Counted from the stretch's first letter, positions 7,132 through 16,290 are shown. The stretch: DNA of 64,000 nt from FEN-1297 sp964498065 (GCA_964498065.1 CAZCFZ010000016.1:1-64000), one strand, 5' to 3'. Notes: generated by a model not told the origin, from the letters alone. Translations and numbers: made by a program.

Positions 7132-8076
7132 ATGAATAATAATCGTTTTGATGTTATTGTTATCGGAGGCGGTCCTGCCGGATTAACGGCAGGAATTTAT
7201 TTAGCAAGAGCTAAAACAAAAACGCTAATCCTGAATGAAGGAACAGTTGGCGGACAGATGATACTAACCCATGAAATAGCAAATTATCCAGGAGTGGAAT
7301 CAATTTCGGGATATCAGCTTTCCAATATAATGAAGAATCAAGCAAAAAGTTTCGGCTGTATTATAAAATCAAATGTAAGAATAACGGATCTCGAATTAAA
7401 TTCAGATACTAAAAAAGTTGAAGTTAACGGAAAGGATATTTATACCGCCGACGCCGTTATTATTGCCGCCGGAGGAAGATCGCGACCTTTAAATGTTCCG
7501 GGAGAAGATAAATTTAAAGGTAAAGGAATTTCGTATTGTGCAACGTGCGACGGAGATTTTTTCCAGGATAAAAATATAATTGTTGTGGGCGGAGGAAACT
7601 CCGCATTAGAAGAGGCTGTATCATTGACTAAATATGCCGCCTCGGTAACAATCGTTCATCAGTTTGATAATTTCCAGGCTTTCCCTCATGCTGTTGAAGA
7701 AGCAGAAAAGAATCCTAAAATAAAATTCATTATGGAATCTAAAATTATTGAATTCAGCGGTGATGAAAAACTGGGAAAAGTATTTATTCAAAATCAGAGT
7801 ACAAAAGAAATTATTGAGATGAACATTGACGGAGTTTTTATCTTTATCGGGTATATGCCTAATACGGAAAAATTCGCCGGTAAAATCGAATTAAATAATT
7901 GGGGAGAAATTATAACCAAGGATAATCTTGAAACCAGTGTCAATGGGGTTTTTGCTGCAGGCGATGCTGTTCAAAAAAAATACCGTCAAATTACAACTGC
8001 AGTTGCAGACGGTACTATTTCGGCACTAAGTGCTATAGAATATTTAAATGAAATAAAACAACTGCAGAAAGTTTGA
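7132..8076 (+). CDS. thioredoxin-reductase family flavoprotein
   Basis: A 314-aa FAD-dependent pyridine nucleotide-disulfide oxidoreductase of the low-molecular-weight TrxB family. FAD site: IGGGPAGLTAGIYLARA (11-27) and the C-terminal GVFAAGDAV. Redox disulfide: C136-A-T-C139 in YCATCDGDF. The nucleotide site GGGNSALEEA (153-162) is present, but the HRRxxFRA signature that holds the NADPH 2'-phosphate is replaced by HQFDNFQA (176-183). NADPH preference is therefore doubtful; NADH or another donor is possible. Paired with the atypical thioredoxin-like protein immediately upstream. I leave the symbol blank because a canonical trxB may exist elsewhere in the genome. Confidence 0.88.
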   Translation: MNNNRFDVIVIGGGPAGLTAGIYLARAKTKTLILNEGTVGGQMILTHEIANYPGVESISGYQLSNIMKNQAKSFGCIIKSNVRITDLELNSDTKKVEVNGKDIYTADAVIIAAGGRSRPLNVPGEDKFKGKGISYCATCDGDFFQDKNIIVVGGGNSALEEAVSLTKYAASVTIVHQFDNFQAFPHAVEEAEKNPKIKFIMESKIIEFSGDEKLGKVFIQNQSTKEIIEMNIDGVFIFIGYMPNTEKFAGKIELNNWGEIITKDNLETSVNGVFAAGDAVQKKYRQITTAVADGTISALSAIEYLNEIKQLQKV

Positions 8077-8091
8077 TGCGTTTATACCAGC

Positions 8092-8121
8092 TTGACAAAG
8101 TCTAAATTTTGTTTTTATTAT
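8092..8121 (+). promoter_or_regulatory. sigma-70-like promoter candidate
   Basis: TTGACA (8092-8097), 18-base spacer, TATTAT (8116-8121). It lies 16 bases after the thioredoxin-reductase stop and points to the secreted Asp-box protein gene 320 bases away. The hexamers are good matches, but the distance is long and an inverted-repeat element lies between. Confidence 0.35.
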
Positions 8122-8162
8122 TTACAACCGAACATATATTATTAAGCAAGTTGAAACCTTAA

Positions 8163-8277
8163 GGGAAAAATTGTTAAAACGGTTAATAAATTCTTTGTTT
8201 CCCATTAACCCACGGATTAATCCGTGGATTAATAAAACCTAAAAGCAATAATTAATAACTGTTTTAACAGTTTTCCA
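8163..8277. repeat. imperfect inverted-repeat element with central palindrome
   Basis: Outer arms (about 8163-8197 and 8245-8277, sharing GTTAAAACGGTT against AACTGTTTTAAC) enclose a perfect 18-bp palindrome CCACGGATTAATCCGTGG at 8210-8227, followed by a second GGATTAAT. The whole could fold as a cruciform. No gene overlaps it. The look is of a small non-autonomous palindromic element; copy number elsewhere cannot be seen. Confidence 0.5.
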
Positions 8278-8288
8278 TTATTATATTT

Positions 8289-8309
8289 TTTAATTCACAC
8301 AACGAGTTA
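8289..8309 (+). repeat. dispersed 21-bp repeat, copy 1
   Basis: Contains AATTCACACAACGAGTTA. The same 21 bases with one change (A to G) recur at 40725-40745, also between genes and on the same strand. The remaining gap to 8441 is AT-rich with nothing else recognised. Confidence 0.5.
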
Positions 8310-8441
8310 TTATATATCTTTTGAATTAAAAATTAGTCGGATAGTTCTGCATTAGGTGAGTCAAAATAATTTATTTATCAAGATTTTGTTATAATTTAGT
8401 CATTAAAATAAATATTTCTAAACCACTCCGAGGAATGTTTA

Positions 8442-9812
8442 ATGACTAAATTCATATTTTTATCGGCTTTCCTTTTTTGCTTCATAATAATCAATAAAAA
8501 TAATTTGGCTCAATCAAATGAAGTCGTTCAAGTATCAACACCGCTAGAAAAGATACCTGCAGAAACTACAATTTCAATAAATCCACAAAATCCCCAAAAT
8601 GTAGTTGCCTCATTTTATAATAAAAATCCTAAATATCCTTCAATTACTGATTTTACCTATGCCTCTTTTGACGGAGGGAAGACATGGAAGGAAGTACCTA
8701 ATAATAATCCTGAAAAAAGAATACAAGGCGATGACGCGGTTGCATTCGGGAGTGACGGAATAGTTTATCATTCGTATCTTTCTTTTTTCGGTTCATGGGA
8801 TAACAATGTACGTAAACAATATTCCGGCATTTATGTTAGCTCTTCAACAGACGGGGGATTAACATGGGGTATTCGCTCGGTTGTTGTGGATCATATAAAT
8901 ACTTCGGCGCCGATGGAAGACAAACCTTATGTTGTAGTTGATAACTCATCAAGCTCTCCATACAAAGATAATGTTTACATTGCATGGACACACTTCCAGA
9001 AATACGGAAGTAAAAATCCGGCAGATTCTTCTCAGATTTATTTTTCAAGATCAATTGACAGCGGCAAATCTTTTTCAGTACCGATGAGAATTTCAGAAAC
9101 AGGCGGAGATTGTCTTGACAGCAGTAATACCGTTGAAGGTGCAATAACTGCGGTAAGTCCGGATGGTAATGTATATGTTGTTTGGGCTGGTCCTAAAGGA
9201 CTTGTGTTTACCGAATCCAAGGATGGGGGTAAAACATTTGGCCGAAATAAAGTTATCGGATTCGTATATCATGGTTGGGATATGGAAGTTCCAGGCATAT
9301 ACAGAGCAAATGGGATGCCCGTTACAAAGGTCGATTTAAGTAATAGTAAGTATAGAGGGACTATTTATGTAAATTGGGCAGATGACAGATTCGGAGATCC
9401 TGATGTATTTGTAAAATATTCGAGAGATGGAGGGCGGTCATGGTCTAATCCGATAAGAGTAAATGATGATAAAGTAGATAACGGTAAATATCAATTTTTC
9501 ACATGGATGGCAGTTGATCCAATTGACGGTTCTGTCAATGTTATATTCTACGATAGAGCCGATTATGACAGCACTGAAACAGGTTTAACATTAGCGCGAA
9601 GTATTGACGGAGGAAAGACTTTTGTTAATTATAAAATCAATCAACCGGCATTTAACTGTAATCCCGACATATTTTTCGGAGATTACACCGGTATAGATGC
9701 TTATAACGGAGAAGTTATTCCGATTTATATGTACTTTAAGAATAAAAACGATTTAGGAATTGCAGCCGCAATATTTCATTTTAAACCTGGAACGCAAGAG
9801 CAAATTAAATAA
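8442..9812 (+). CDS. secreted sialidase-like beta-propeller protein with Asp-box repeats
   Basis: A 456-aa exported protein. Residues 1-23 form a Sec signal peptide ending near LAQS. The body carries at least six Asp-box (BNR) motifs of the SxDxGxTW type: SFDGGKTW, STDGGLTW, SIDSGKSF, SKDGGKTF, SRDGGRSW and SIDGGKTF, spread evenly as in a six-bladed propeller. Proteins of this fold include sialidases and other exo-glycosidases, but also non-enzymatic propellers. I do not see a convincing sialidase FRIP arginine motif near the N-terminus, so enzymatic activity is not established. No C-terminal type IX sorting domain is visible. The gene stands alone between inverted-repeat elements. Confidence 0.8.
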   Translation: MTKFIFLSAFLFCFIIINKNNLAQSNEVVQVSTPLEKIPAETTISINPQNPQNVVASFYNKNPKYPSITDFTYASFDGGKTWKEVPNNNPEKRIQGDDAVAFGSDGIVYHSYLSFFGSWDNNVRKQYSGIYVSSSTDGGLTWGIRSVVVDHINTSAPMEDKPYVVVDNSSSSPYKDNVYIAWTHFQKYGSKNPADSSQIYFSRSIDSGKSFSVPMRISETGGDCLDSSNTVEGAITAVSPDGNVYVVWAGPKGLVFTESKDGGKTFGRNKVIGFVYHGWDMEVPGIYRANGMPVTKVDLSNSKYRGTIYVNWADDRFGDPDVFVKYSRDGGRSWSNPIRVNDDKVDNGKYQFFTWMAVDPIDGSVNVIFYDRADYDSTETGLTLARSIDGGKTFVNYKINQPAFNCNPDIFFGDYTGIDAYNGEVIPIYMYFKNKNDLGIAAAIFHFKPGTQEQIK

Positions 9813-9819
9813 TCATTTG

Positions 9820-9985
9820 ATAGAACACAGATAACAAGCCTGCGTACCGAAACGAAATATAGAATGAACACCGGAGTGAAGGAACGGACAAAGCAGATTC
9901 TCACGGAAAGATCTTTAGCGTACCTCATGTTTATTTTTAAATTTTACAGTGTTAATCCGTGAAATCAGTGTCGTCCGTGTTCTAT
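9820..9985. repeat. 166-bp inverted-repeat element downstream of the Asp-box gene
   Basis: Perfect 9-bp terminal inverted repeats ATAGAACAC (9820-9828) and GTGTTCTAT (9977-9985). The inner right part contains TCCGTGAAATCAGTGTCGTCCG, close to the ACACGGAT/TTCACGGATTAA phrases seen in palindromic intergenic repeats of several genomes. It is more GC-rich than its surroundings and has no open frame. It looks like a MITE-like or degraded repeat unit. Confidence 0.5.
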
Positions 9986-10034
9986 ATTAAATATATTAGA
10001 GAGTTTGTGTTAAAAGACGTAAGAAGGCTTAAAA

Positions 10035-10166
10035 GTTGCCACCTTTTAAATACTCTTTTTTAAGGCAATTTTTACTAAGTTATTAAATTTTATATATTTA
10101 TAAAGGTAGCAACCTACAAAATTTGGTTGCCACCTTAGTTGCCACCTTTGGGCTAAAGATGGCAAC
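10035..10166. repeat. cluster of five GTTGCCACCTT-type repeats
   Basis: Three direct copies of GTTGCCACCTT (10035-10045, 10126-10136, 10138-10148) and two inverted copies with one change each (10103-10113 and 10156-10166) lie within 132 bases, just upstream of the secreted BamE-like gene. Inverted and direct copies can pair to form alternative hairpins in the leader. Confidence 0.55.
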
Positions 10167-10197
10167 CTCTAAAAATCAATTTTCAAGGGAGAAAGTA

Positions 10198-10671
10198 ATG
10201 AAAATATTGCTGATGGCTCTAGCTGCAATAACCCTATTAAATTTAAAAGTTTTTTCTCAGGATAGTATAAAAACCTTTACCCTGGAAGGTGCTTATCTTT
10301 ATTCCTCCCCGGATTATTCCGCTAGAACCGATTCGGAATTCTTTGTCGGTACCGATATTTACATTTCTAAATATGAAGAGGGATTCTATAAAATAACCGG
10401 TGGATATATTCGGGCATCAAAAGTATTTATAAATGATAAGCTGGAAGCTTATAATAAAAGCCTCCATATTACCGTTAATTCGCGCCATTCAAAGGATATT
10501 TATTCTGGTTCAGTAGAAATTGGAATGACTGAAAGTCAAGTTAGAAAGATATTAGGACCTCCTAACGAGATCCACAATATTACATCTGCTGGCGAAAAGT
10601 TTGAACAATGGATTTATGATAATAAATACCTCTATTTTGAAAATGGCAAGCTTTTTTCAATTCAGCAATAG
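10198..10671 (+). CDS. secreted protein with BamE/SmpA-like C-terminal domain
   Basis: A 157-aa exported protein. The ATG at 10198 is chosen over an in-frame TTG at 10123 because it has a GGGAGAAAG box and is followed directly by a clean signal peptide (residues 1-21, ending VFSQ); the longer form would run through the repeat cluster. After a beta-rich SH3-like segment (about 22-85), the C-terminal part shows the BamE/SmpA-type pattern IGMTESQVRKILGPP...EQWIYDNKYLYFENGKL. Domains of this type occur in many small periplasmic or lipoprotein partners. No lipobox is present. Precise role unknown; it has no operon partner. Confidence 0.7.
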   Translation: MKILLMALAAITLLNLKVFSQDSIKTFTLEGAYLYSSPDYSARTDSEFFVGTDIYISKYEEGFYKITGGYIRASKVFINDKLEAYNKSLHITVNSRHSKDIYSGSVEIGMTESQVRKILGPPNEIHNITSAGEKFEQWIYDNKYLYFENGKLFSIQQ

Positions 10672-10797
10672 ATTCGGCCTTCATATATGCCGCTGGTAAA
10701 GCTTTCTCGGTCCGGGAGGTAGTTTTATATGGCCGTTTTAATGCCATTTAAATACCAATTTAACGCGGTTTTAATTTCTCATTTTAGGTGATAATCT

Positions 10798-10934
10798 CTG
10801 GAAAAAAGTGGAAAAGTTGGAAAACAATTGAGAAAAACAAAAAACGCTTTTTTAAACCCATTTCTTTTGAATACGAATTGTTTTCGGCCTTTTTCTCATT
10901 CTTCTTTTGTTTTCTCCACTTCTCAACTTTCCAG
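10798..10934. repeat. 137-bp MITE-like inverted repeat
   Basis: Starts CTGGAAA (10798) and ends TTTCCAG (10934). The arms share further blocks in inverted order (AAGTTGGAAAACAA...GAGAAAAAC against GTTTTCTCC...CTCAACTT), so most of the unit can fold back on itself. The 10672-10797 stretch before it holds nothing I recognise. A 64-codon open frame across it is dismissed because it runs through the terminator beyond. Confidence 0.5.
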
Positions 10935-10961
10935 ATTAATTATAGTTTGCTTTAGTAAAAT

Positions 10962-10996
10962 AAAAAAACCCGCGGAATTCGCGGGCTTTTTATTTT
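10962..10996. terminator. bidirectional terminator after nuoN
   Basis: A 6-bp GC stem CCCGCG-GAATT-CGCGGG (10969-10985) has an A-run on its left and a T-rich run on its right, so it forms a terminator on both strands. It ends the nuo operon, 25 bases after the nuoN stop. Confidence 0.8.
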
Positions 10997-11010
10997 TATA
11001 TGAAAAAAAT

Positions 11011-12522
11011 TTAAAGACCTAAAAGCGCAATCGATGATTTGGCTAAATCCACAAGGGGAGTAAAGTAAACGCCTAATACAAGAACCGGCGTAAGCATTAC
11101 AACTACCAAAGCAATTGCTCCGTAAGAAGCCGAAAATCTTGGAATCTCTTTATCCGATTTATCAATGAACATATTTTTTAAAACTTTGATATAGTAATAA
11201 AGCGAGACAACCGTATTAAGCAATGCAATCACTGCAACAACGATCATCTTTGCATCAACCAGTGCAATGAAGATATAGAGCTTACCTATAAAACCTGCAG
11301 TTGGAGGTAAACCGGTCAATGAGACAAGAAATATACCTAATGAAACACCTAAAAACGGAGCGGAGAATCCTAAACCCTTATAATCATCCAGTTCTTCACT
11401 TCCGATTTTATTTGCAATCAGCATTACAATTAAGAATGCACCCAGGTTCATAAAAGCATAGATTGCGAAATAAATAATTATAGCGGCGATTCCTTCGTTT
11501 GACATGACCGCTAGTCCTAAAAGCAAATATCCGGCATGAGCAATACTCGAATATGCTAACAGCCTCTTCATATTAGTTTGCCAAAGGGCGGCAAAATTAC
11601 CTAGAGTCATTGTCAGAATGGAAATTATTATAATAATAGCCTTCCAATCGATAGCGCCTAATAAATGCCAGAATCCTTGAGGATCAACGGATTTAATGAA
11701 AGCAATTTTTATAAATCTAATTAAGAGAGCAAAACCTGCTGCTTTACTGGCGATAGACAAAAATGCAGTAATTGGAATTGGTGCTCCTTCATAAACATCC
11801 GGTGTCCAGAAATGAAAAGGCGCAGCTGAAATTTTATATCCGATTCCAACGAAAATTAATAATCCGGAAAGATACAATGCTAATCCCGGACCTTGTGCAG
11901 CCTGTAAAACTGAATTTATTGCATAAAGATTTGTGCTGCCTGTTATTCCATAAATAATAGAAATGCCGAACAACATAATGCCGGATGAAATTCCGCCGTA
12001 TATAACATATTTTAATGAAGCTTCGCTGTTTCTTAAAGACTGCTTTGTAAAGCCTGCTAATATATAAGATGACAAAGATACTAATTCAAGTGCAAGATAA
12101 ATTACAATTAAATCTACGGAAGATACCATGAACATCATTCCGAGGATCATACCGAATATCAGCGTATAATACTCTCCATGACGTTCGACACCTGCTTTAA
12201 TTTCGGAAGAAGATATAGAGAAAAGAATTATCAGGATTGATGAGAGTACAATTAGCAACTTAAAGAAATTACCGAAAGGATCGATAGCCATCATCCCTAT
12301 ACTTGATCTTGTAGCAAATGCAAATGAGCTTGAATTAAAGTGTTCAATTATAAAATAACCGGTTACAAAAAGTCCTGCAATTGCTATGTAAGGCAGTAAT
12401 TTTTTATTCTTGTTCATTATTAAGTCGACAAGAACTAAAAGAACAATGACTATTGAAATAGTAATTTCCGGCTTAATTAAATAAAGATCTTTTACGAGAT
12501 AATTTAGATTATAAGTATTCAC
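11011..12522 (-). CDS. nuoN: NADH-quinone oxidoreductase subunit N
   Basis: Antiporter-like membrane subunit of complex I, 503 aa, about 14 membrane spans. The conserved glutamate in transmembrane helix 5 is E146 (ALELVSLSSYILAGF), and the broken-helix lysine region and FHFWTPDVYEGAP motif of the proton_antipo_M domain are present. It is the last gene of the operon, 33 bases downstream of nuoM, and is followed by a strong bidirectional terminator. Together with NuoL and NuoM it forms the proton-pumping arm in the inner membrane. Confidence 0.95.
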   Translation of the reverse strand: MNTYNLNYLVKDLYLIKPEITISIVIVLLVLVDLIMNKNKKLLPYIAIAGLFVTGYFIIEHFNSSSFAFATRSSIGMMAIDPFGNFFKLLIVLSSILIILFSISSSEIKAGVERHGEYYTLIFGMILGMMFMVSSVDLIVIYLALELVSLSSYILAGFTKQSLRNSEASLKYVIYGGISSGIMLFGISIIYGITGSTNLYAINSVLQAAQGPGLALYLSGLLIFVGIGYKISAAPFHFWTPDVYEGAPIPITAFLSIASKAAGFALLIRFIKIAFIKSVDPQGFWHLLGAIDWKAIIIIISILTMTLGNFAALWQTNMKRLLAYSSIAHAGYLLLGLAVMSNEGIAAIIIYFAIYAFMNLGAFLIVMLIANKIGSEELDDYKGLGFSAPFLGVSLGIFLVSLTGLPPTAGFIGKLYIFIALVDAKMIVVAVIALLNTVVSLYYYIKVLKNMFIDKSDKEIPRFSASYGAIALVVVMLTPVLVLGVYFTPLVDLAKSSIALLGL

Positions 12523-12555
12523 TTTAGTCTATTAGAATTAAATTAAAATTTTATT

Positions 12556-14160
12556 TTAGAGTCCTATTAAAGAACCGTATACAACTTTGGCATCCATCAT
12601 AAATTTAACCATATGATTAACAGATGTATTCATTAAGTTAAGCATAGCTGCCGGGTAAACTCCCAAGAAAATTACAATTAAACCAAGCGGAATAAGCATT
12701 GCATATTCTCTGAAAGTAAGATCCTTAAGCATAGACCATTTTTCTTTTAGGCTGCCTAAGAAAACTTTTTGTAAGGCAATAAGCATATAGCCGGCGCCTA
12801 ATAAAATTCCTAATGTGGATATAACAGTAATTATTCTTATAGCAGGAACGCTGAATGCGCCAAGGAATACAAACACTTCTGAAACAAAACTGCTTAATCC
12901 CGGAAGTCCGATAGCAGCAAAGAATGCAACTGTAGTAATACCCGCATACATTGGCATCTGAGTGGCCAATCCGCCGAATGCATCCATGTCTCTTGTATGT
13001 GCTCTGTCGTATATTACGCCTACTATAAGGAATAACATAGCAGTAATTGTTCCATGGTTAAACATTTGTAATATTGCACCGGAAATTCCAATTGTTGTTA
13101 ATGATGCCATTCCAAGCATTACAATTCCCATGTGTGAAATAGATGAGTATGCTATCATCTTTTTGAAATCTTTTTGGGCCATCGCACATAGTGCACCATA
13201 GATAATATTTATCATACCGAATAGCGCAATCCACCAAACCAATTTTTCGGTGATCTCGGGGAATATAGGGAATGAAATTCTTAGGATTCCGTATGTACCC
13301 ATCTTTAATAAAACTCCGGCAAGAATAACGCTAATAGCAGTCGGCGCTTCAACGTGAGCATCCGGCAGCCAAGTATGGAAGGGGAACATCGGAATTTTAA
13401 TTGCAAAACCGATGAATAATGCAATGTATGCTATAAATCTTAGGTTGTTTGGATTCAATGGAGAAAGTATACCGGTAGCGGTATAATTATGTACATTCAT
13501 CATTGCAAGCATGTCGAATGTAAAAACTTTTGAACCGTTGGCTAAAGTTTCCGTAGAACTAAAATACAAACCGATCATAACAAGAAGAATAAAAACGCTT
13601 CCCAACAAAGTGTAAAGGAAAAACTTAATTGCTGCATATTCTCTTCTGGGACCGCCCCACATTCCGATTAAGAAATACATAGGCAGTAACATCAATTCCC
13701 AGAATATATAGAATAAGAAGAAATTAAGAGCAACAAAAACACCCATCATTCCGGTATCGAGCAAAAGGAACAATGCAAAGTAACCTTTAATGGATTTTTT
13801 TATCGACCAAGAAGACATAGTAGCGATAAATGTTACAATAGCTGTAAGAAGAACCATTACAACACTTAATCCGTCTATTCCAAGGAAGTAGTCGATTTTT
13901 ATCGTTCCTATCCAGGAGAAGGCAGTAATATTTATCCAATTGAATTTCTCAATAAATTGGAATGATGACGGATCATTAATTCCTCCGAGAGAGAAATTAA
14001 ATCCTGCAAGAATAAATACAGCCAGAATCACCTGAAGGCCGGTAATAAAAAGAGTAGTGCTCTTTATTATTAACTCCTTGGTCTTTGGTATGAATAATAT
14101 AATTACCATTCCTAATATCGGCAGGAAGGTTATTAACGATAAGATGGGAAATTTTTCCAT
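12556..14160 (-). CDS. nuoM: NADH-quinone oxidoreductase subunit M
   Basis: Antiporter-like subunit of complex I, 534 aa with about 14 membrane spans. The key glutamate is E155 in FWELMLLPMYFLIG, and the proton-channel segment FHTWLPDAHVEAPTAISVILAGVLLKMG is fully conserved. It lies between nuoL (25 bases upstream) and nuoN. Length and start agree with the family. NuoM is not confused with Mrp antiporter subunits because all neighbours are complex I genes. Confidence 0.95.
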   Translation of the reverse strand: MEKFPILSLITFLPILGMVIILFIPKTKELIIKSTTLFITGLQVILAVFILAGFNFSLGGINDPSSFQFIEKFNWINITAFSWIGTIKIDYFLGIDGLSVVMVLLTAIVTFIATMSSWSIKKSIKGYFALFLLLDTGMMGVFVALNFFLFYIFWELMLLPMYFLIGMWGGPRREYAAIKFFLYTLLGSVFILLVMIGLYFSSTETLANGSKVFTFDMLAMMNVHNYTATGILSPLNPNNLRFIAYIALFIGFAIKIPMFPFHTWLPDAHVEAPTAISVILAGVLLKMGTYGILRISFPIFPEITEKLVWWIALFGMINIIYGALCAMAQKDFKKMIAYSSISHMGIVMLGMASLTTIGISGAILQMFNHGTITAMLFLIVGVIYDRAHTRDMDAFGGLATQMPMYAGITTVAFFAAIGLPGLSSFVSEVFVFLGAFSVPAIRIITVISTLGILLGAGYMLIALQKVFLGSLKEKWSMLKDLTFREYAMLIPLGLIVIFLGVYPAAMLNLMNTSVNHMVKFMMDAKVVYGSLIGL

Positions 14161-14185
14161 TTTTTATTTACCTAAGATTTTCAAA

Positions 14186-16285
14186 CTAAAATGACTTAAA
14201 TAAGAATAAAAGAATAACTAACGAGAATATTACCAGAACTATGTAAGTCTGAACTTTCCCGGTTTGGAACTTTCTGAAAAATAAACCGAGAAAACCGCTT
14301 AAATATGCGGCTGAATTAACAGCTCCATCCACAACAACGTTATCAAATTTACCGCTGAGCTTTGAAAATTGTCTTGTAACTGTAGCAGTACCATTTACAA
14401 TTCCATCAATTATGTTTGCATCAAACCATGCGAGAACTTTACTAAGCCCAAAAGTAAACGCCACAAAAGTTGCGGCATAAAATTCATCAAAGTACCATTT
14501 GTTTAACAGAAAATTATAAACCGGCTTTGTTCGCTCGGCGAGCTTATCGGCATCAAATATTTTCCATTGGTAGAATAAAAACGCAATCAATAAACCGGAA
14601 GATGCTAAGAATAAAGACAGTATCATTGAAGGAACGTGAGCATTTTCCATAGCGTTGGTATACATTTCGGAATATGTTATTTCTTCTCCGGCTTTAGGTT
14701 TTGTTCCAGGTTCAACAGCATCGGATTTCATAAAAGTGTAACGTGCATCCTGCGGAGTATAAATTTCCGGGGCTTTTACCCATTTGGAAAGAAGAGCGCC
14801 TTGTTCAGGATTAAACGGATTCGGTGTATACCAAATAAAGATTGATAAAGTTGCTAAAACTACCAGCGGCATAGCCATTACAAAAGGAGACTCATGTGCA
14901 TGATCATATTTCTCTTTATCTCTCGGTTCACCGTGAAAAGTAAGTATTACTAACCGAAACATATATAAAGCGGTAAGCAGCGCTACAAAGAAACCGACAA
15001 ACGGGAAGAACCAATTTCCCGTTAATGAGCCGAAGGCATAAGTGCCTGCTAATATTCCGTCTTTGCTTAAAAATCCTGATGTTAAAGGTATACCTGAAAT
15101 AGCAAGTGAAGCAATTAAGAAGGTTATATAAGTAATCGGCATTTTCTTTCTTAAACCGCCCATCTTCCTAATGTCCTGCTCATGATGCATTTGGTGGATT
15201 ATAGAGCCTGATCCTAAAAACAATAATGATTTAAAGAATGCATGAGTCATTAAATGAAAGAAAGCAAAAGAATATGCACCAACACCTAATGCTAAAACCA
15301 TGTAGCCCAGCTGACTTATTGTGGAGTAAGCAAGGACTTTTTTAATATCGTTTTGTGTAATAGCTATAGTTGCCGGTATTAAAGCAGATAAAGCCCCGAT
15401 AATTGCAATGAAAAATAAAGCTCCTCCAGATAGAATAGGGAAGACTCTAATAATTAAATACACCCCTGCGGCAACCATGGTAGCGGCGTGTATTAAAGCG
15501 CTGACTGGTGTCGGGCCTTCCATAGCATCGGGCAGCCAAACATGTAAAGGAAATTGAGCCGACTTTCCTATTGCTCCCATAAAAATTAAAATTCCTGTTA
15601 CAGTCAGCCAAAATTCACTGTTAAAAGGAATATGGCCTAATGAAATTTGATGGAATATCGTATCAAATGTAAATGTATGATAAGTGAAAAATAAAATTAG
15701 TATTCCGGAAAACATTCCAATATCGCCGACCCTATTAACAATAAAGGCTTTTTTACCGGCATCGGCAGCAGATTTCTTTTCGAACCAAAAACCGATTAGT
15801 AAGTATGAGGATAAACCGACTAATTCCCAGAAGATATACATCATCAACAAGTTATGAGTAAAAACGATACCTGTCATTGAGAAAGTAAAAATACCCAGGT
15901 AAGCAAAGTACCTATTGTATCTTTTATCTCCCTTCATATAAGCAATAGAGAATATATGAACCAGCATACTTATTAAGGTAACAACAACAATCATAAGTGC
16001 GGCTATATTGTCTACCATCATCCCAAGATCAATATGGATGGTTCCGAAAAGAGGAAGGTTGCCCATATTTATCCAGGTAAATTGGCCTGTTACGGTTTGA
16101 TTAGGGAAATCACTTAATTTTATATAGGCAAGTACAACAGCTAGAGCAAAAGCCAGTATAATAATGAAGTTTTCGAAATTATAAACGTATTTTATTTTCT
16201 TCCCAAATAAAAGAGTAACAATAAATCCGATAAGTGGAAGAAAGAGGATTATTTCTGCTAATTGGATCAGAACTGATTCCGACAT
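14186..16285 (-). CDS. nuoL: NADH-quinone oxidoreductase subunit L
   Basis: Largest antiporter-like membrane subunit, 699 aa, about 16 spans, with the lateral amphipathic helix region at the C-terminus. It has the N-terminal Proton_antipo_N domain, E154 in FWELVGLSSYLLIGF, and the channel motif FPLHVWLPDAMEGPTPVSALIHAATMVAAGVYL. An insertion of about 80 polar residues (roughly 495-575, with many Lys/Glu/Pro) precedes the last helices. It is five bases downstream of nuoK. The protein pumps protons at the distal tip of the membrane arm. Confidence 0.95.
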   Translation of the reverse strand: MSESVLIQLAEIILFLPLIGFIVTLLFGKKIKYVYNFENFIIILAFALAVVLAYIKLSDFPNQTVTGQFTWINMGNLPLFGTIHIDLGMMVDNIAALMIVVVTLISMLVHIFSIAYMKGDKRYNRYFAYLGIFTFSMTGIVFTHNLLMMYIFWELVGLSSYLLIGFWFEKKSAADAGKKAFIVNRVGDIGMFSGILILFFTYHTFTFDTIFHQISLGHIPFNSEFWLTVTGILIFMGAIGKSAQFPLHVWLPDAMEGPTPVSALIHAATMVAAGVYLIIRVFPILSGGALFFIAIIGALSALIPATIAITQNDIKKVLAYSTISQLGYMVLALGVGAYSFAFFHLMTHAFFKSLLFLGSGSIIHQMHHEQDIRKMGGLRKKMPITYITFLIASLAISGIPLTSGFLSKDGILAGTYAFGSLTGNWFFPFVGFFVALLTALYMFRLVILTFHGEPRDKEKYDHAHESPFVMAMPLVVLATLSIFIWYTPNPFNPEQGALLSKWVKAPEIYTPQDARYTFMKSDAVEPGTKPKAGEEITYSEMYTNAMENAHVPSMILSLFLASSGLLIAFLFYQWKIFDADKLAERTKPVYNFLLNKWYFDEFYAATFVAFTFGLSKVLAWFDANIIDGIVNGTATVTRQFSKLSGKFDNVVVDGAVNSAAYLSGFLGLFFRKFQTGKVQTYIVLVIFSLVILLFLFKSF

Positions 16286-16290
16286 AAATT

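Noticed and set aside
10828..11022. A 64-codon open frame on the plus strand
   Set aside because: It runs through the MITE-like repeat and the bidirectional nuo terminator, has no ribosome site and no recognisable sequence.
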